Source: Bordetella genomosp. 1
GTDB taxonomy: Bacteria; Pseudomonadota; Gammaproteobacteria; Burkholderiales; Burkholderiaceae_B
DNA length: 64,000 bases
Direction of reading: 5' to 3'
NCBI RefSeq assembly: GCF_002261335.1
Contig: NZ_NEVL01000004.1
Coordinates: 1-64,000 of the forward strand
This document shows positions 15,992 to 26,296 of this stretch, in pieces. The notes beneath the pieces were generated by a model. That model saw nothing but the letters and a program-made list of their open reading frames with translations. It made no database searches and was not told the origin of the DNA. The position numbers were made by a program, and so were the translations under genes. Position 1 is the first letter of the stretch. Every line of letters starts with the position of its first letter.

Positions 15992-18883
15992 TCAGTCGGC
16001 CATCTCCAGCATGGCGAACATCTTCAGCAGCGCCACCGGCAGCAGGCGGCCCGGCAGCTTGCGCTCGTCCGGACCGACCAGGCCGGCCAGCGGCCCGCGC
16101 ACCAGCTCCGCGGACTCGGTGTGGGCCAGTTGCCAGCAGGCGGCCGCCAGCTGGCCGGCCAGCAGCGCGTGCGCCACCAGGCCGTCGGCGGTGTGGACCG
16201 CCGGCAGCGCCGACCAGGCGTGCGGCAGGTAGCGGAACGCGGCCTTGGCCTGCTCCTGCTGCACCAGCCAGCAGGCGATGGTGGCCGCGTCGGCCTGCGC
16301 GGTGCCGAGGTTGGTCAGGCCATAGTATTGCGACAGCACCTGGCCGGTGCGCATGTTGACGATGCGCGCGCAGATCATGCGCAGGCGGCCGCCGTCCTTG
16401 CCGCGCGCCGACAGGCCGATCTCGGTGCCGCAGGCCCACAGCGCCTGTTCGGGCTGGCCCGGCACGGGGCCGGCCGGCAGGTAGCCGAGCTGGCGCGAGA
16501 CCGCGTGCAGCGTCGTCGGGCAGTCCTCGTGCAGGATGCGCAGCGCGCCCGGACTGCGCGCCACCCACAGGTGGCCGTCGGCGCTCAGCGCATGCGACAG
16601 CGCCGTGGTGCCCATGTCGAACAGGTGCACGTGCGGCAGATTGCCCAGCGTGTGGGCGAGGAACTGGGCGCGGGCCAGCAGCGCGTCGGCGGCATTCACC
16701 GGCAGGCTGGTGGCGCCCGGCGCGTGCGTGGCGAGCGAGCCCTGCGGCAGCATGAGCTGCTGCACCGGTGCGGCCAGGGCCGCGCCCCGGTCGCTCATCA
16801 GGAAGGTTGCGTGCGCAACGCCGCCGGGCAGGCCGTCGCCCTTGAGCGCGGCCTTGCCGTGGATCGCGAGCACGTAGCGCTGGCAGGCCGCCGGGAACTC
16901 GCGCCGCACCATGGCCAGCATGGCCTCGCCCAGCGCCAGCTGGCTGGCATCGGCATCCGGCACGCCGCCCTCGTCGACCGCGCCGCTGCGCGCGCGCCAG
17001 GCGGCGCGGGCATGGGCGCAGGCCGGGTCGGCCGCGAGCCAGCCCAGCGCCTGCTCCAGCTCGCCGCCCTGCTCGCCCGCCGAGGCGGGACGCCGCATCG
17101 CGGCGGCCAGCAGGCGGCGGCGCGCCAGCGGATCGCGCTCGGATTGGCCGCCGCTCGCGCTCCACAGCGCGGCCAGGTCGGCCTCGCTGGGCGCGTACAG
17201 GGCGCGGGTCTTGTTCAGGGTGGCCAGGGCCGCGTCGATCAGCGTGTTGCGATCGGCCACGTCGAGGTGCTCGGGCACGCGCTGGCCCTGCGACACGTAA
17301 TGGATCGGCAGGCGGTGGCGGATCGCGGTGTCGAGCGCCGGCGCCAGCCGCGAGGCCTCGTCGAGCTTGGTGATGATGCAGCCCACCACGTCCTCGCCCA
17401 CGCCGTGGCGATAGGCATGCGCCACCTCGTCGAGCGTGTCGCCCTGGCTGGCGGCATTGAGCACCAGCAGGCGGCGCACCGGCTGGCCGGCATTGGTCAG
17501 CAGCGCGGCCTGCTCGGCCACGTTGCGATCGCGCTGGCTGATGCCGGTGGTGTCGATCAGGATGATCTTGCGGTTGCCGAGGCTGGCGAGCGTGCTGCGC
17601 AGCTCGGCGGCGTCGCGCACCGAATGCGCCGGCACGCCCATCAGGCGGCCGTAGATCTGCAGCTGCTCGAGCGCGCCGATCCGGAAATTGTCGGTGGTCA
17701 GCATCGCCACCTGGTCGCGGCCTTCGCGCTGCACGCAGCGCGCGGCCAGCTTGGCCAGCGTGGTGGTCTTGCCCACGCCGGTGGGGCCCACCAGTGCGTA
17801 GACGCCGCCGCCGGCGAAGAAATCATCCTCGGCGCGCAGCACCGGCAGGTGCGTCACGAGTTCGTTGCGGGCCCAGGCCATGGCCTGGCGCGCGTCCAGA
17901 TTCTCGGGCAGGCGCTCCAGCAACGCGCGCACCAGCGGCATCGAGAAGCCGGCCTCGAGCAGGCTGCGGAACAGCCCGGCGTTGACCGGCTCGCGCGCCT
18001 GGGCGCGGTTGCCCCACAGCATGCCGTCCATGCGCGATTCCAGCGCGCCGCGCAGCGCGTCGATGGCCGCCTGCACGCTGGGCTCGGCGCCCAGCGCCGC
18101 GTTCATCGGCAGGCCCGGCAGGCCGGCCGTGCCCGGCATCGGCGCGTCGGGCCGGCGCGCCATCGAGGCGGCCGAACGGTATTCCTGGATCGGCGCCGGC
18201 AGCGCATCGGCGGCCGGGGTCACGTCGCGCAGGTCCTGCGCATGTGGATCCGCGTCCACCACGTCGAAGTCGGCCGGCTGCGCGGGCGTCTCGGCGGCAG
18301 GCGGCTGCGGCTCCGCACGGGCGGCGGTGGCCGCGGGCGGCGCGGGCGGTGCAAACGATTCGAGCGGATCCTCGGGCTGGGCCGAGGTCGCCTCGAACGT
18401 CGCGCCGTAGGTCGCGGCACGGGCGCCGGCCGTGGTGCGCGCCGACATCGGCAGATGCGCGCCGGCCGCGTAGTTCGGCACGGGCGCGGCGGGCGCAGGC
18501 GCGGGGGCCGGCACGGGCACGGGGGCCGGCGAGGCGGCCGCATAGGCGGCGGCGTAGCCATACGAAGAACCCGGCGAACGCACGGTCGGCGCCGCTGCGG
18601 CGACGGGCGCCGGCACGGGCGCGGGCACGGCGGCCGGCACGGGCCGCGCGGGCTCGACAGTGGCCGGGCGCACGGGTGGCGCGGCGGCCGATGCCGCGGC
18701 GGCCGGTGCCGCGGCGGCCGGCGCCTGCATCGCGTCCTCGACGTCGGACTCGACGGTGGCGATGATCTCGATGCCGCCGTCGACGCGGCGATTGGAGACG
18801 ATCAGCGCGTCCTCGCCCAGCGCATCACGGACCAGGCGCATCACCTCGCGGGTGTTGGCGCCGACAAATTTTCTCAGCTTCAT
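15992..18883 (-). CDS. flhF: Flagellar SRP-type GTPase FlhF with long C-terminal extension
   Basis: GTPase that helps place and build flagella. Residues 1-50 are the FlhF N-terminal B domain (MKLRKFVGANTREVMRLVRDALGEDA). Residues about 52-270 are an Ala/Pro-rich linker. The NG domain follows at about 300-560, with P-loop GPTGVGKTTT (366-375), DTTG (444-447) and TKLD (505-508). At 963 residues it is about twice the usual length: some 400 residues (about 560-963) follow the GTPase domain. That extra part has no motif I recognise; it is neither low-complexity nor hydrophobic enough for membrane helices. It overlaps flhA by 4 bp (ATGA). The FlhF partner gene flhG/fleN (a MinD-like ATPase) does not follow; the next gene is convergent flgN. 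Confidence 0.93.
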   Translation of the reverse strand: MKLRKFVGANTREVMRLVRDALGEDALIVSNRRVDGGIEIIATVESDVEDAMQAPAAAAPAAAASAAAPPVRPATVEPARPVPAAVPAPVPAPVAAAAPTVRSPGSSYGYAAAYAAASPAPVPVPAPAPAPAAPVPNYAAGAHLPMSARTTAGARAATYGATFEATSAQPEDPLESFAPPAPPAATAARAEPQPPAAETPAQPADFDVVDADPHAQDLRDVTPAADALPAPIQEYRSAASMARRPDAPMPGTAGLPGLPMNAALGAEPSVQAAIDALRGALESRMDGMLWGNRAQAREPVNAGLFRSLLEAGFSMPLVRALLERLPENLDARQAMAWARNELVTHLPVLRAEDDFFAGGGVYALVGPTGVGKTTTLAKLAARCVQREGRDQVAMLTTDNFRIGALEQLQIYGRLMGVPAHSVRDAAELRSTLASLGNRKIILIDTTGISQRDRNVAEQAALLTNAGQPVRRLLVLNAASQGDTLDEVAHAYRHGVGEDVVGCIITKLDEASRLAPALDTAIRHRLPIHYVSQGQRVPEHLDVADRNTLIDAALATLNKTRALYAPSEADLAALWSASGGQSERDPLARRRLLAAAMRRPASAGEQGGELEQALGWLAADPACAHARAAWRARSGAVDEGGVPDADASQLALGEAMLAMVRREFPAACQRYVLAIHGKAALKGDGLPGGVAHATFLMSDRGAALAAPVQQLMLPQGSLATHAPGATSLPVNAADALLARAQFLAHTLGNLPHVHLFDMGTTALSHALSADGHLWVARSPGALRILHEDCPTTLHAVSRQLGYLPAGPVPGQPEQALWACGTEIGLSARGKDGGRLRMICARIVNMRTGQVLSQYYGLTNLGTAQADAATIACWLVQQEQAKAAFRYLPHAWSALPAVHTADGLVAHALLAGQLAAACWQLAHTESAELVRGPLAGLVGPDERKLPGRLLPVALLKMFAMLEMAD

Positions 18884-20997
18884 TCGCCGTTACCTCCGAT
18901 CAGCGCCGTGACACGCACAACGCGCTCATCGGGAATCTCGGCATTGGAAAGCACGCCCAGCTGGGGCAGGTGGTGACGCAGGAAGCGCGAGAGCGGCGCG
19001 CGCAGCGGCGGCGACACCAGCAGCACCGGCGCGTTGCCCTGCGCTTCCTGGCGTTGCAGCGCCTGCTCGGTTTCGCGCAACAGGGTCTCGGCCAGGCCCG
19101 GCTCGAGGCCGCCGCTGGTCATCATGGCCTGCGACAGCACGCGCTCGAGGCGCACGTCCAGGCCGATCACGCGCAGCTCGCCCTCGCCCGGGAACCATTG
19201 CTGCGTGATGGCGCGGCCGAGCGAGCGGCGCGTCAGTGCGATCAGCTCCTGCACGTCGGGCTGGCCGCCGCTGTTGGCCGCCAGCGCCGCCAGTCGGGGC
19301 GCATGCTCGGACAGCGTGTCGATGATGGTGCGCATGTCGCGGATCGGCACTTCTTCCGAGAGCAGGCCCTGCAGCACCTTCTGCAGCGACGTGAGCGACA
19401 GCGTCTTGGGCACCAGGTCTTCCACCAGCTTGGGCGCGTCGCGGCCCAGGCGGTCGATGAGCTGCTGCACTTCCTGGCGGCCAAGCAGGTTGGCGCCGTG
19501 GCGGTGCATCAGGTGATTCAGGTGGGTCGCCACCACGGTGCTGGCGTCCACCACCGTGTAGCCGGCCACCTGGGCTTGGTCGCGCTGGCCGTTGTCGATC
19601 CAGAGCGCCGGCAGGCCGAAGGCCGGATCGGTGGTGGGCTGGCCCTTGACCTGGATGGTCACGCCGCCCGGGTCGATGGCGAGCCACTGGCCCGGCATCG
19701 CCACGCCATGGCCGATCTCCACGCCCGACAGCAGGATGCGGTAGTCGTTGGGCTTGAGCTCGAGGTTGTCGCGGATGTGCACGACCGGCGGCAGAAAGCC
19801 CACGTCCTGCGCGAACTTCTTGCGCAGGCTGCGGATGCGATGCAGCAGTTCGCCGTTCTGGGCATGGTCGACCAGCGGGATCAGGCGGTATCCCACCTCC
19901 AGCCCGAGCTGGTCCACCATCGACACGTCGTCCCAGCTCGCTTCGGCGGCGGCCGCCTGGGCCTGTGCCTGCGCCTCGGCCGCGGGTTCGGGCCGCGCGG
20001 CCTTGGCCTGCGCGCGCCGCTTGATCATCATGTAGCCGCCGCCGGCCAGCATGCCGGCCAGCGTCAGGAAGGCCAGGTGCGGCATGTTGGGGATCAGCCC
20101 CATGATGCCCACGATGGCGGCCGTCAGGAACAGCACGTTCGGGTTCGAGAACAGCTGGCCCAGGATCTGCTGGCCCACGTCCTGGTCGGTCGACACGCGC
20201 GACACCACCACACCGGCGGCGGTGGAGATCACCAGGGCCGGGATCTGCGCCACCAGGCCGTCGCCGATGGTCAGCAGCGTGTAGACGCGGCCGGCGTCGC
20301 CCATCGACATGTCGTGCTGGGCCACGCCCACGATCAGGCCGCCGATCACGTTGATCACCATGATCAGCAGGCCGGCGATGGCGTCGCCGCGCACGAACTT
20401 GCTCGCACCGTCCATCGAGCCGTAGAAGTCCGACTCCTGCGCCACCTCGGCGCGGCGCTTGCGCGCCTCCTCTTCGCCGATCAGGCCGGCGTTGAGGTCG
20501 GCGTCGATGGCCATCTGCTTGCCGGGCATCGCGTCCAGCGAGAAGCGCGCTCCCACTTCCGCGATACGGCCCGCACCCTTCGTGATCACGATGAAGTTGA
20601 TGATGGTCAGGATCACGAAGATGATGATGCCGACCGTGAAGTTCCCGCCCACCAGGAAGTGGCCGAATGCCTCGATCACCTTGCCGGCGGCGTCCGGGCC
20701 CTGGTGGCCGTTGAGCAGCACCACCCGGGTCGACGCGACGTTGAGCGACAGACGCAGCAGCGTGGCGAACAGCAGCACCGACGGGAAGGCGGCGAAGTCC
20801 AGCGGCTTCTTGGTGAACATCGCCACCAGCAGAATCATGATGGACAGCGCGATGTTGAAGGTGAACAGCAGGTCCAGCAGGAACGTGGGCAGCGGCAGCA
20901 CCATCATGCCCAGGACCATCACGATCAGGATGGGCCCGGCAAGCAGCCGCGCGTTGGCCATGCCATTGGACTTAAAGAGCGTCAGCAGTCCGCCCAT
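18880..20997 (-). CDS. flhA: Flagellar type III export gate protein FlhA
   Basis: Large export-gate subunit in the inner membrane. The 705-residue product (E. coli 692) has about eight hydrophobic segments in the first 330 residues and a cytoplasmic C-terminal domain. The signature block GAGRIAEVGARFSLDAMPGKQMAIDADLNAGLI lies in the loop that defines the FHIPEP family. It starts 3 bp after the flhB stop and overlaps flhF by 4 bp, so the three are coupled. Confidence 0.98.
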   Translation of the reverse strand: MGGLLTLFKSNGMANARLLAGPILIVMVLGMMVLPLPTFLLDLLFTFNIALSIMILLVAMFTKKPLDFAAFPSVLLFATLLRLSLNVASTRVVLLNGHQGPDAAGKVIEAFGHFLVGGNFTVGIIIFVILTIINFIVITKGAGRIAEVGARFSLDAMPGKQMAIDADLNAGLIGEEEARKRRAEVAQESDFYGSMDGASKFVRGDAIAGLLIMVINVIGGLIVGVAQHDMSMGDAGRVYTLLTIGDGLVAQIPALVISTAAGVVVSRVSTDQDVGQQILGQLFSNPNVLFLTAAIVGIMGLIPNMPHLAFLTLAGMLAGGGYMMIKRRAQAKAARPEPAAEAQAQAQAAAAEASWDDVSMVDQLGLEVGYRLIPLVDHAQNGELLHRIRSLRKKFAQDVGFLPPVVHIRDNLELKPNDYRILLSGVEIGHGVAMPGQWLAIDPGGVTIQVKGQPTTDPAFGLPALWIDNGQRDQAQVAGYTVVDASTVVATHLNHLMHRHGANLLGRQEVQQLIDRLGRDAPKLVEDLVPKTLSLTSLQKVLQGLLSEEVPIRDMRTIIDTLSEHAPRLAALAANSGGQPDVQELIALTRRSLGRAITQQWFPGEGELRVIGLDVRLERVLSQAMMTSGGLEPGLAETLLRETEQALQRQEAQGNAPVLLVSPPLRAPLSRFLRHHLPQLGVLSNAEIPDERVVRVTALIGGNGE

Positions 20998-21000
20998 CGA

Positions 21001-22152
21001 TCAAGCTCCTTGTGCGGCCCGTGCCTGCGGGTCCAGTTCGGTGGGGACGGCCAGGGCGCGGGGCGCCTCCGGTTCCATGCCCCAGCCGGCGCGCCAGCTG
21101 CGCAACTGGAAAACCCACGCAAGCACTTCGGCGACCGCGGTGTAAAGTGCCGAGGGGATTTCGTGTCCCACCTCGACGTGTTGATGCAAGGCGCGCGCCA
21201 GCGGCGGCGCCTCCAGCATGGGAATGCGATGTTCGGCGCCGAGCTCGCGGATCTTGGCCGCGATCAGCCCGGTGCCCTTGGCCACCACGCGCGGCGCGGC
21301 CAGTTCCTTTTCGTTGTAGACCAGCGCCACGGCGTAGTGCGTCGGGTTGGTGACGATCACGTCCGCCTTGGGCACTTCGCTCATCATGCGGCGGCGCGCG
21401 GCGGCGCGCTGCTGCTGGCGGATGCGCGCCTTGGTGTGCGGGTCGCCTTCCGATTCCTTGTGCTCCTGGCGCACGTCTTCCTTCGACATGCGCAGCTTCT
21501 TCAGGTGCGAAAAGATCTGCCAGGGCACGTCGATCAGCACGATCAGGAACAGCGAGGCGATGATCAGCGCGCAGCAGATGGCCACCAGCTGCAGCGCGCG
21601 CACCAGCGCCGCCGACGGCGACACGTGCATCAGGCCCAGCATCTGGTCCTGGTAGTGCCAGATCACCGCGCCCGCCACGCCGCCCACCAGCAGGGCCTTG
21701 CCCAGCGCCTTGATCAGCTCGATCACGGTCTGCGCCGAAAACATGCGCTTGATGCCGGACAGCGGGCTGAGCTTGCCCAGGTTCAGTTCCATCGGCTTGG
21801 TCGAGAACACCAGGCCGCCCAGCACCACGCTGGCCAGCACGGCGGTGATCATCAGCGCCACGAACACGGGCAGCAGCGTCCAGATCGCCTGGCCGAAGCC
21901 CTCGACCGCCAGGTTGACCATCACGGTCGTATCCCGGGAAATCCGCTGGTCGAACGCCAGCCCGTTGCGCATCACCCCGGACAGCCCGCGATACAGGGTC
22001 CCGCCGAGCATCCACAGCGAAGCCGCGCCCACGGCGAGCAGCAGGAACGTGCCCAGCTCGCGGGAGCGCGCAATCTGGCCTTCCTCACGCGCCTTTTCCA
22101 GGCGCCTCGGTGAGGCGGCTTCTGACTTTTCGAGATCGCTTTCTTCAGCCAT
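21001..22152 (-). CDS. flhB: Flagellar type III export switch protein FlhB
   Basis: Export apparatus component that switches substrate class from rod/hook to filament. The 383-residue product (E. coli 382) has four hydrophobic segments (about 33-55, 92-115, 142-165, 185-208) and a cytoplasmic domain with the self-cleavage motif NPTH at 269-272, followed by YAVALVYN. First gene of flhB-flhA-flhF; a candidate FlhDC site lies about 80-120 bp upstream. Confidence 0.98.
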   Translation of the reverse strand: MAEESDLEKSEAASPRRLEKAREEGQIARSRELGTFLLLAVGAASLWMLGGTLYRGLSGVMRNGLAFDQRISRDTTVMVNLAVEGFGQAIWTLLPVFVALMITAVLASVVLGGLVFSTKPMELNLGKLSPLSGIKRMFSAQTVIELIKALGKALLVGGVAGAVIWHYQDQMLGLMHVSPSAALVRALQLVAICCALIIASLFLIVLIDVPWQIFSHLKKLRMSKEDVRQEHKESEGDPHTKARIRQQQRAAARRRMMSEVPKADVIVTNPTHYAVALVYNEKELAAPRVVAKGTGLIAAKIRELGAEHRIPMLEAPPLARALHQHVEVGHEIPSALYTAVAEVLAWVFQLRSWRAGWGMEPEAPRALAVPTELDPQARAAQGA

Positions 22153-22232
22153 GCGGGAAGCGGTTGATTCGCGGCCCGCGTATCAAGGTTGCGAGCTGCC
22201 CGCCGAGATTCTAGGCGGAGCCACTGCGGCGC

Positions 22233-22276
22233 GATCATCCAAGAAAAGGGGGGAAATTGGCGTTATTCGCCCCCCC
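22233..22276. promoter_or_regulatory. Candidate FlhDC box upstream of flhB
   Basis: The half site at 22261-22276 starts CGTTATTC, matching 10 of 13 defined positions of the enteric FlhDC half-site consensus. A weaker half at 22233-22248 (7 of 13) stands 12 nt away. flhB is a class 2 gene in enterics, so the location is right, but the match is weaker than that between flgB and flgA. Confidence 0.3.
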
Positions 22277-22295
22277 TGCCGCCCGCTGCGGCAGG
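22275..22295. terminator. Hairpin between soluble receptor gene and flhB
   Basis: An 8-bp perfect stem (22275-22282 with 22288-22295) with a 5-nt loop lies just after the receptor stop codon. It is followed by a G run rather than a U run on the minus strand, so it is a weak terminator at best. Confidence 0.4.
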
Positions 22296-22314
22296 CCCGC
22301 CTGCGCCCGCCCGC

Positions 22315-23862
22315 CTAGGCCGGCACCCAGGCGTGCCGGTCTGCCCCGGCGGCGGCCTCGACGGTGTCGCAGAAACGGGCGAAATCCAGCCCGATCCGCA
22401 CCGCGCCCCAGTGCTCGCCATCCAGGAACAGCGGCACCGACACGTCGTTGACGATCTCGCCCGTGTCGCGCGAGTAGGTCTGGAACAGCAGGCTGCCGGT
22501 GTTGGCCGCGAGCCGCGCCCCGACGGGATCGTCGAAGATCCGCTTGTTGCGGCAGCGCGCCGTGTCCACGGCGCGGTCGCCGCTGGGCGGATGGGAATAG
22601 CGGCTGTTGTGCGCCGGCGCGTAGCCGCGTGCGTCCACCAGCAGGGCGTAGCTGCCGCCCGGCACCGCCTCCAGCATGCGGTCCAGCAGCTCGGTCAGGG
22701 CGGTGTCGATGACCCGGTCGTAGGAGGTGTGGAAGCGCGGCGGATCGCTGGCGGCGATGCGGCGGTAGTCCCGGTCGAACACGTCCAGCCCGCGGGCCCG
22801 CGCCGCGGCCAGCAAGGCGCCCGCCTCGTCGCGAAACGCCAGCACGGCCGCGTTGAGCCGGTCGAACGGCGTGCCGCCCGTGCGCACCTCCGCCAGCACC
22901 TCCTGCATGCCCTCGGTCTGGTGGCGGATGCGGTCGACCTCGCCGGAGATCGCCGCCACCCGCGCCTGCACGTCGGCGGCCAGCGCGGCCACCCGGCTCA
23001 CCTCGCCGCTCATGGCCTGGTTGGTCTGGTCGACCTCGGCGACCGCCCCGACGACCTCGCCGACCTGGCGGTTCATGCCGTCGAAGTCCCGCACGAACCC
23101 GTCGAAATCGTTGCGCGTGCCCGACAGCAGCTCGCCGCACACGCGCACGTCGGCGTCCAGGGTGCCGGTGCGCGCCTGGGTGGTGTCGACCAGCGCCAGC
23201 ATCTCGCCGGTGTGGCGGCCGATGTCGCCGGTGGCCGCGTTGACGCGCTCGGCCAGCCGCCCCACTTCGGTGGCGACCACGGCGAAGCCGCGCCCGGCGT
23301 CGCCGGCGCGCGCCGCCTCCACGCCGGCATTGAGCGCGAGCAGCTGCGTCTGCAGCGCGATGTCCTTGATCAGCCGGCTGATGTCGCCGACCGAGCGCGC
23401 GCGTTCGGTGAGCTGCGCCACGGTGGCGCCGAACTCGGCCATGTGCGAACTCATGCGCTCGAGCCGCTCGTGCACGTCGGCCAGCGCGGCCTGGGCCTGG
23501 CGCGCCGTGTCGAGGTTGTGTGCGCACACATCGGCGATCTCGCGCGTGTGCGCCGAGGTGGTGGCGGACAGGCCCGCGATCTGGCTCGAGCTCGCGGCCA
23601 GCGCCTGGGCCACGCCGGCCTGCTCGCGCGTGAGACCGGCGCACTGGCCAGCCTGGAACTGGGTGCGCGCGGTATTCAGCGCGATATCGATGCTGGCCTG
23701 GCGCACGGTGATGATGCGGGCGCGGATCTGCGCCAGGAAGCGCGACAGCGGCAAGGCCGTCGGGCTCAGCGACCAGGCGCGTTCGGCCAGCGTGGCGCGG
23801 CCCCGGTTGAGACGGCGCAGCAAGCGCCAGAGGCCACCGACGTAAACGGTGCGACTACCCAT
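22315..23862 (-). CDS. Soluble methyl-accepting chemotaxis-type receptor with C-terminal sensor domain
   Basis: 515-residue receptor without any membrane-spanning segment. The MCP signalling hairpin lies at about residues 60-350, with the tip [40 protein letters not shown]. The C-terminal part (about 370-515) contains [43 protein letters not shown] and [18 protein letters not shown], the last resembling the end of Cache-type ligand domains. Sensor after signaller is the reverse of the usual order. The frame extends to 23943, but GGAGGGAG stands 4 nt before ATG 23862, so that start is used. It lies alone between the cheZ terminator and flhB. The stimulus is unknown; a cytoplasmic metabolite or redox cue is an inference. 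Confidence 0.88.
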   Translation of the reverse strand: MGSRTVYVGGLWRLLRRLNRGRATLAERAWSLSPTALPLSRFLAQIRARIITVRQASIDIALNTARTQFQAGQCAGLTREQAGVAQALAASSSQIAGLSATTSAHTREIADVCAHNLDTARQAQAALADVHERLERMSSHMAEFGATVAQLTERARSVGDISRLIKDIALQTQLLALNAGVEAARAGDAGRGFAVVATEVGRLAERVNAATGDIGRHTGEMLALVDTTQARTGTLDADVRVCGELLSGTRNDFDGFVRDFDGMNRQVGEVVGAVAEVDQTNQAMSGEVSRVAALAADVQARVAAISGEVDRIRHQTEGMQEVLAEVRTGGTPFDRLNAAVLAFRDEAGALLAAARARGLDVFDRDYRRIAASDPPRFHTSYDRVIDTALTELLDRMLEAVPGGSYALLVDARGYAPAHNSRYSHPPSGDRAVDTARCRNKRIFDDPVGARLAANTGSLLFQTYSRDTGEIVNDVSVPLFLDGEHWGAVRIGLDFARFCDTVEAAAGADRHAWVPA

Positions 23863-24052
23863 GACTCCCTCCTCTGCCCGCTGCCCGGTGACCTCTGCCG
23901 GGTCGCTCGGACGTCCGGCGCCGCGAGGCGCGTGGACGGGCAATCGTAATGCTGCGCTTGTTTCTTGTTTTTTGTTACAGCAAGTCTAGCGGCGGCCGGG
24001 CGCCCTGACTCTTAGGGAAAGTACGTCCCGGGGCGCCTGGGCAGGCGCCATG

Positions 24053-24097
24053 AAAAACGCGCGCCCGACCGCGGGACAACGGTCAGGCGCGCCTTTC
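24053..24097 (-). terminator. Intrinsic terminator after cheZ
   Basis: A 13-bp stem with one mismatch/wobble (24059-24071 with 24080-24092, 8-nt loop) is followed on the minus strand by five T. It closes the long che operon before the soluble receptor gene. Confidence 0.85.
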
Positions 24098-24109
24098 GGT
24101 AACGCGGGC

Positions 24110-24742
24110 TCAGAAGCCGAGGCTGGCGAGCAGGTCGTCGACCTGGTCCTGGCTGGTCACGATGTCGGCCTTGCCGGTCGGATTGACCTGCGGGCCGTTC
24201 AACAGGCTGTTGGCCTCGTCGCGACGCTCCTGCGGCACGCTGTCGAGCAGCACCTGCAGCAGTTCGCGTTCGATCGCGCCCACCACGTCCATCATGCGCA
24301 TGATGACCTGGCCGGTGAGGTCCTGGAAATCCTGGGCCATCACGATTTCCATCAGCTTGTTCTGCGTGAACTGGGTGTGCTCGGGCACTTCCGCCAGGAA
24401 GGCGCGGGTGTCCTGCACCAGGCTCTTGGCCTCGGGCACTTCCAGCGGCTTGTCGAACCATTCCTGCCAGCGCGCGTCGAGCTCGCGGGCCGAGCGCGCC
24501 ATGCCGTCCTGGACGGGGCCCGCGGCTTCGGTCGCGTTGAGCACGCGGTTGGCGGCCTGCTCCGTCATCTGCGCGACGTAGCGCAGCCGGTCGCGCGCAT
24601 CGGGAATGGCCTGGGCGGCGTCCTTGATGGCCTGGTCCAGGCCGAGTTCGCGCATGCTGTCACGCAGCATCCGCGTGAGCGAGGCGATGCGATGAATCAG
24701 GTCGCCCGATTCGGCCGGTGTGCCGGTTTCCGTCGCGTTCAT
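24110..24742 (-). CDS. cheZ: CheY-phosphate phosphatase CheZ
   Basis: Removes phosphate from CheY-P to end the tumble signal. The 210-residue product (E. coli 214) has the long helical hairpin with [15 protein letters not shown], which carries the catalytic Gln, and ends [14 protein letters not shown], the CheY-binding C-terminal helix. The start ATG 24742 is preceded by GAGG and lies 11 bp after the cheY stop. It is the last gene of the che operon. Confidence 0.97.
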   Translation of the reverse strand: MNATETGTPAESGDLIHRIASLTRMLRDSMRELGLDQAIKDAAQAIPDARDRLRYVAQMTEQAANRVLNATEAAGPVQDGMARSARELDARWQEWFDKPLEVPEAKSLVQDTRAFLAEVPEHTQFTQNKLMEIVMAQDFQDLTGQVIMRMMDVVGAIERELLQVLLDSVPQERRDEANSLLNGPQVNPTGKADIVTSQDQVDDLLASLGF

Positions 24743-24753
24743 GATGCTTGCCC

Positions 24754-25143
24754 TCAGCCGCCGATCTTCTCGAAGATCTTGTTGAGCTTCTCTTCCAGCG
24801 TGGCCGCGGTGAAAGGCTTCACGACGTAGCCATTGGCGCCCGCCTGCGCGGCCGCCACGATGTTTTCCTTCTTGGCCTCGGCCGTCACCATCAGCACCGG
24901 CAGCGACGCCAGGCTGGCGTCGGCACGGATCTGCTTGAGCATTTCCAGGCCGTCGAGGTTGGGCATGTTCCAATCGGACACGACGAACTGGAAGCCGCCG
25001 TTGCGCAGCTTGTCCAGACCCATCTGGCCGTCTTCCGCCTCATCGACGTTCTCGAAACCCAGCTCCTTGAGCAGGTTGCGGATGATGCGGCGCATCGTGG
25101 GGAAATCGTCCACCACGAGAATCTTGAGTCCCTTGTCTACCAT
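24754..25143 (-). CDS. cheY: Chemotaxis response regulator CheY
   Basis: Carries the signal from CheA to the flagellar switch. The 129-residue single receiver domain has the acidic pair D12/D13, phosphorylation site D57 in VVSDWNMP, T87 and K109, all as in E. coli CheY (D12, D13, D57, T87, K109). It lies directly before cheZ and is much closer to enteric CheY than the second regulator at 31654-32031. Confidence 0.98.
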   Translation of the reverse strand: MVDKGLKILVVDDFPTMRRIIRNLLKELGFENVDEAEDGQMGLDKLRNGGFQFVVSDWNMPNLDGLEMLKQIRADASLASLPVLMVTAEAKKENIVAAAQAGANGYVVKPFTAATLEEKLNKIFEKIGG

Positions 25144-25191
25144 CTAAAACTCCAAAAAAAATCGTTCAAGGCGTGGGCGGGGCGCACCACA

Positions 25192-26250
25192 TCAAACACG
25201 GTGGCCGCGATCGCCCACACGCAACAGAATCCGTTCACTCATGTCGCCCAGCGACACCACTTCGTCGGCCCCGCCGATGGCGATGGCCTCGCGCGGCATG
25301 CCGAACACCACGCAGCTGGCCTCGTCCTGCGCCAGTGTGTGGGCCCCGGCCCGGCGCATCGCGAGCAGGCCGGCGGCGCCGTCCTTGCCCATGCCGGTCA
25401 GGATCACCCCGATGGCATTGCGGCCGGCCGCCTGGGCGGCGGAATGGAAAAGCACATCGACGGAGGGGCGGTGCCGGTTGACCGGATCGCCCTGCTCCAG
25501 CTCGATCACATAGTTTGCACCACTGCGGCCCAGCTTCATATGCTGCTCGCCGCCCGGCGCCAGATACACGTGGCCCGGCAGCACGCGTTCGCCGTGCACG
25601 GCCTCGCCGACCGTCACCGCGCACAGGGCGTCGAGGCGCTGCGCGAACGAACGCGTGAAGCCGGCCGGCATGTGCTGGGTGATCAGGATCGCAGGGCTGT
25701 CGGGCGGCAGCGGCTGTAGCACCTCGCGGATCGCCTCGGTGCCGCCCGTGGACGAGCCGATGATAACCAGCTTTTCCGAGCTCGCGAACGGGCTGCGCAG
25801 GCGCACCGGCGCGGGCGCGCCGGCGGCGTGCGGGGTCGGTGCGCGCAGGCGCGCGCGCGAGGCGGCGCGGATCTTCTCGGCGATCAGCTCGGAATAGTCG
25901 AGCAGGCCGTCGCGGATGCCCAGCTTGGGCTTGGTCACGAAATCGATCGCGCCCAGTTCCAGCGCGCGCAGCGTGATTTCGCCGCCGCGCTCGGTCAGCG
26001 ACGACACCATCACGACCGGCATCGGCCGCAGGCGCATCAGCTTCTCGAGGAAGTCCAGGCCGTCCATGCGCGGCATTTCGACGTCCAGCGTCAGGACGTC
26101 GGGGTTGTGCTGCTTGATCAACTCGCGCGCGACCAACGGATCGGGCGCGGTCGCCACGACCTCCATGTCCGGATGGCTGTTGATGATTTCCGTCATCAGG
26201 CCCCGGACCAGGGCCGAGTCGTCAACGCAAAGTACTCTGATTTTCTTCAT
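25192..26250 (-). CDS. cheB: Receptor methylesterase/deamidase CheB
   Basis: Demethylates and probably deamidates receptor glutamates for adaptation. The 352-residue protein has an N-terminal receiver domain with D56 (LTLDVEMP), a linker, and the catalytic domain from about 158 with GSSTGG (S166), ITQHMP (H193) and GMGKDGA (D290) forming the Ser-His-Asp triad. It follows cheR by 46 bp and precedes cheY. No cheD is present between cheR and cheB, unlike in many beta- and gammaproteobacteria, so CheB probably does all deamidation. Confidence 0.97.
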   Translation of the reverse strand: MKKIRVLCVDDSALVRGLMTEIINSHPDMEVVATAPDPLVARELIKQHNPDVLTLDVEMPRMDGLDFLEKLMRLRPMPVVMVSSLTERGGEITLRALELGAIDFVTKPKLGIRDGLLDYSELIAEKIRAASRARLRAPTPHAAGAPAPVRLRSPFASSEKLVIIGSSTGGTEAIREVLQPLPPDSPAILITQHMPAGFTRSFAQRLDALCAVTVGEAVHGERVLPGHVYLAPGGEQHMKLGRSGANYVIELEQGDPVNRHRPSVDVLFHSAAQAAGRNAIGVILTGMGKDGAAGLLAMRRAGAHTLAQDEASCVVFGMPREAIAIGGADEVVSLGDMSERILLRVGDRGHRV

Positions 26251-26296
26251 GGTCCTGACCCGCTGCAGGGGCGGCTTTCCTGGCGATATTCAGTGG

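Noticed and set aside
18970-22113. A 1047-codon plus-strand frame opposite flhA/flhB
   Set aside because: Mirror of real coding genes on the minus strand; His/Gln/Arg-rich composition and no family features.
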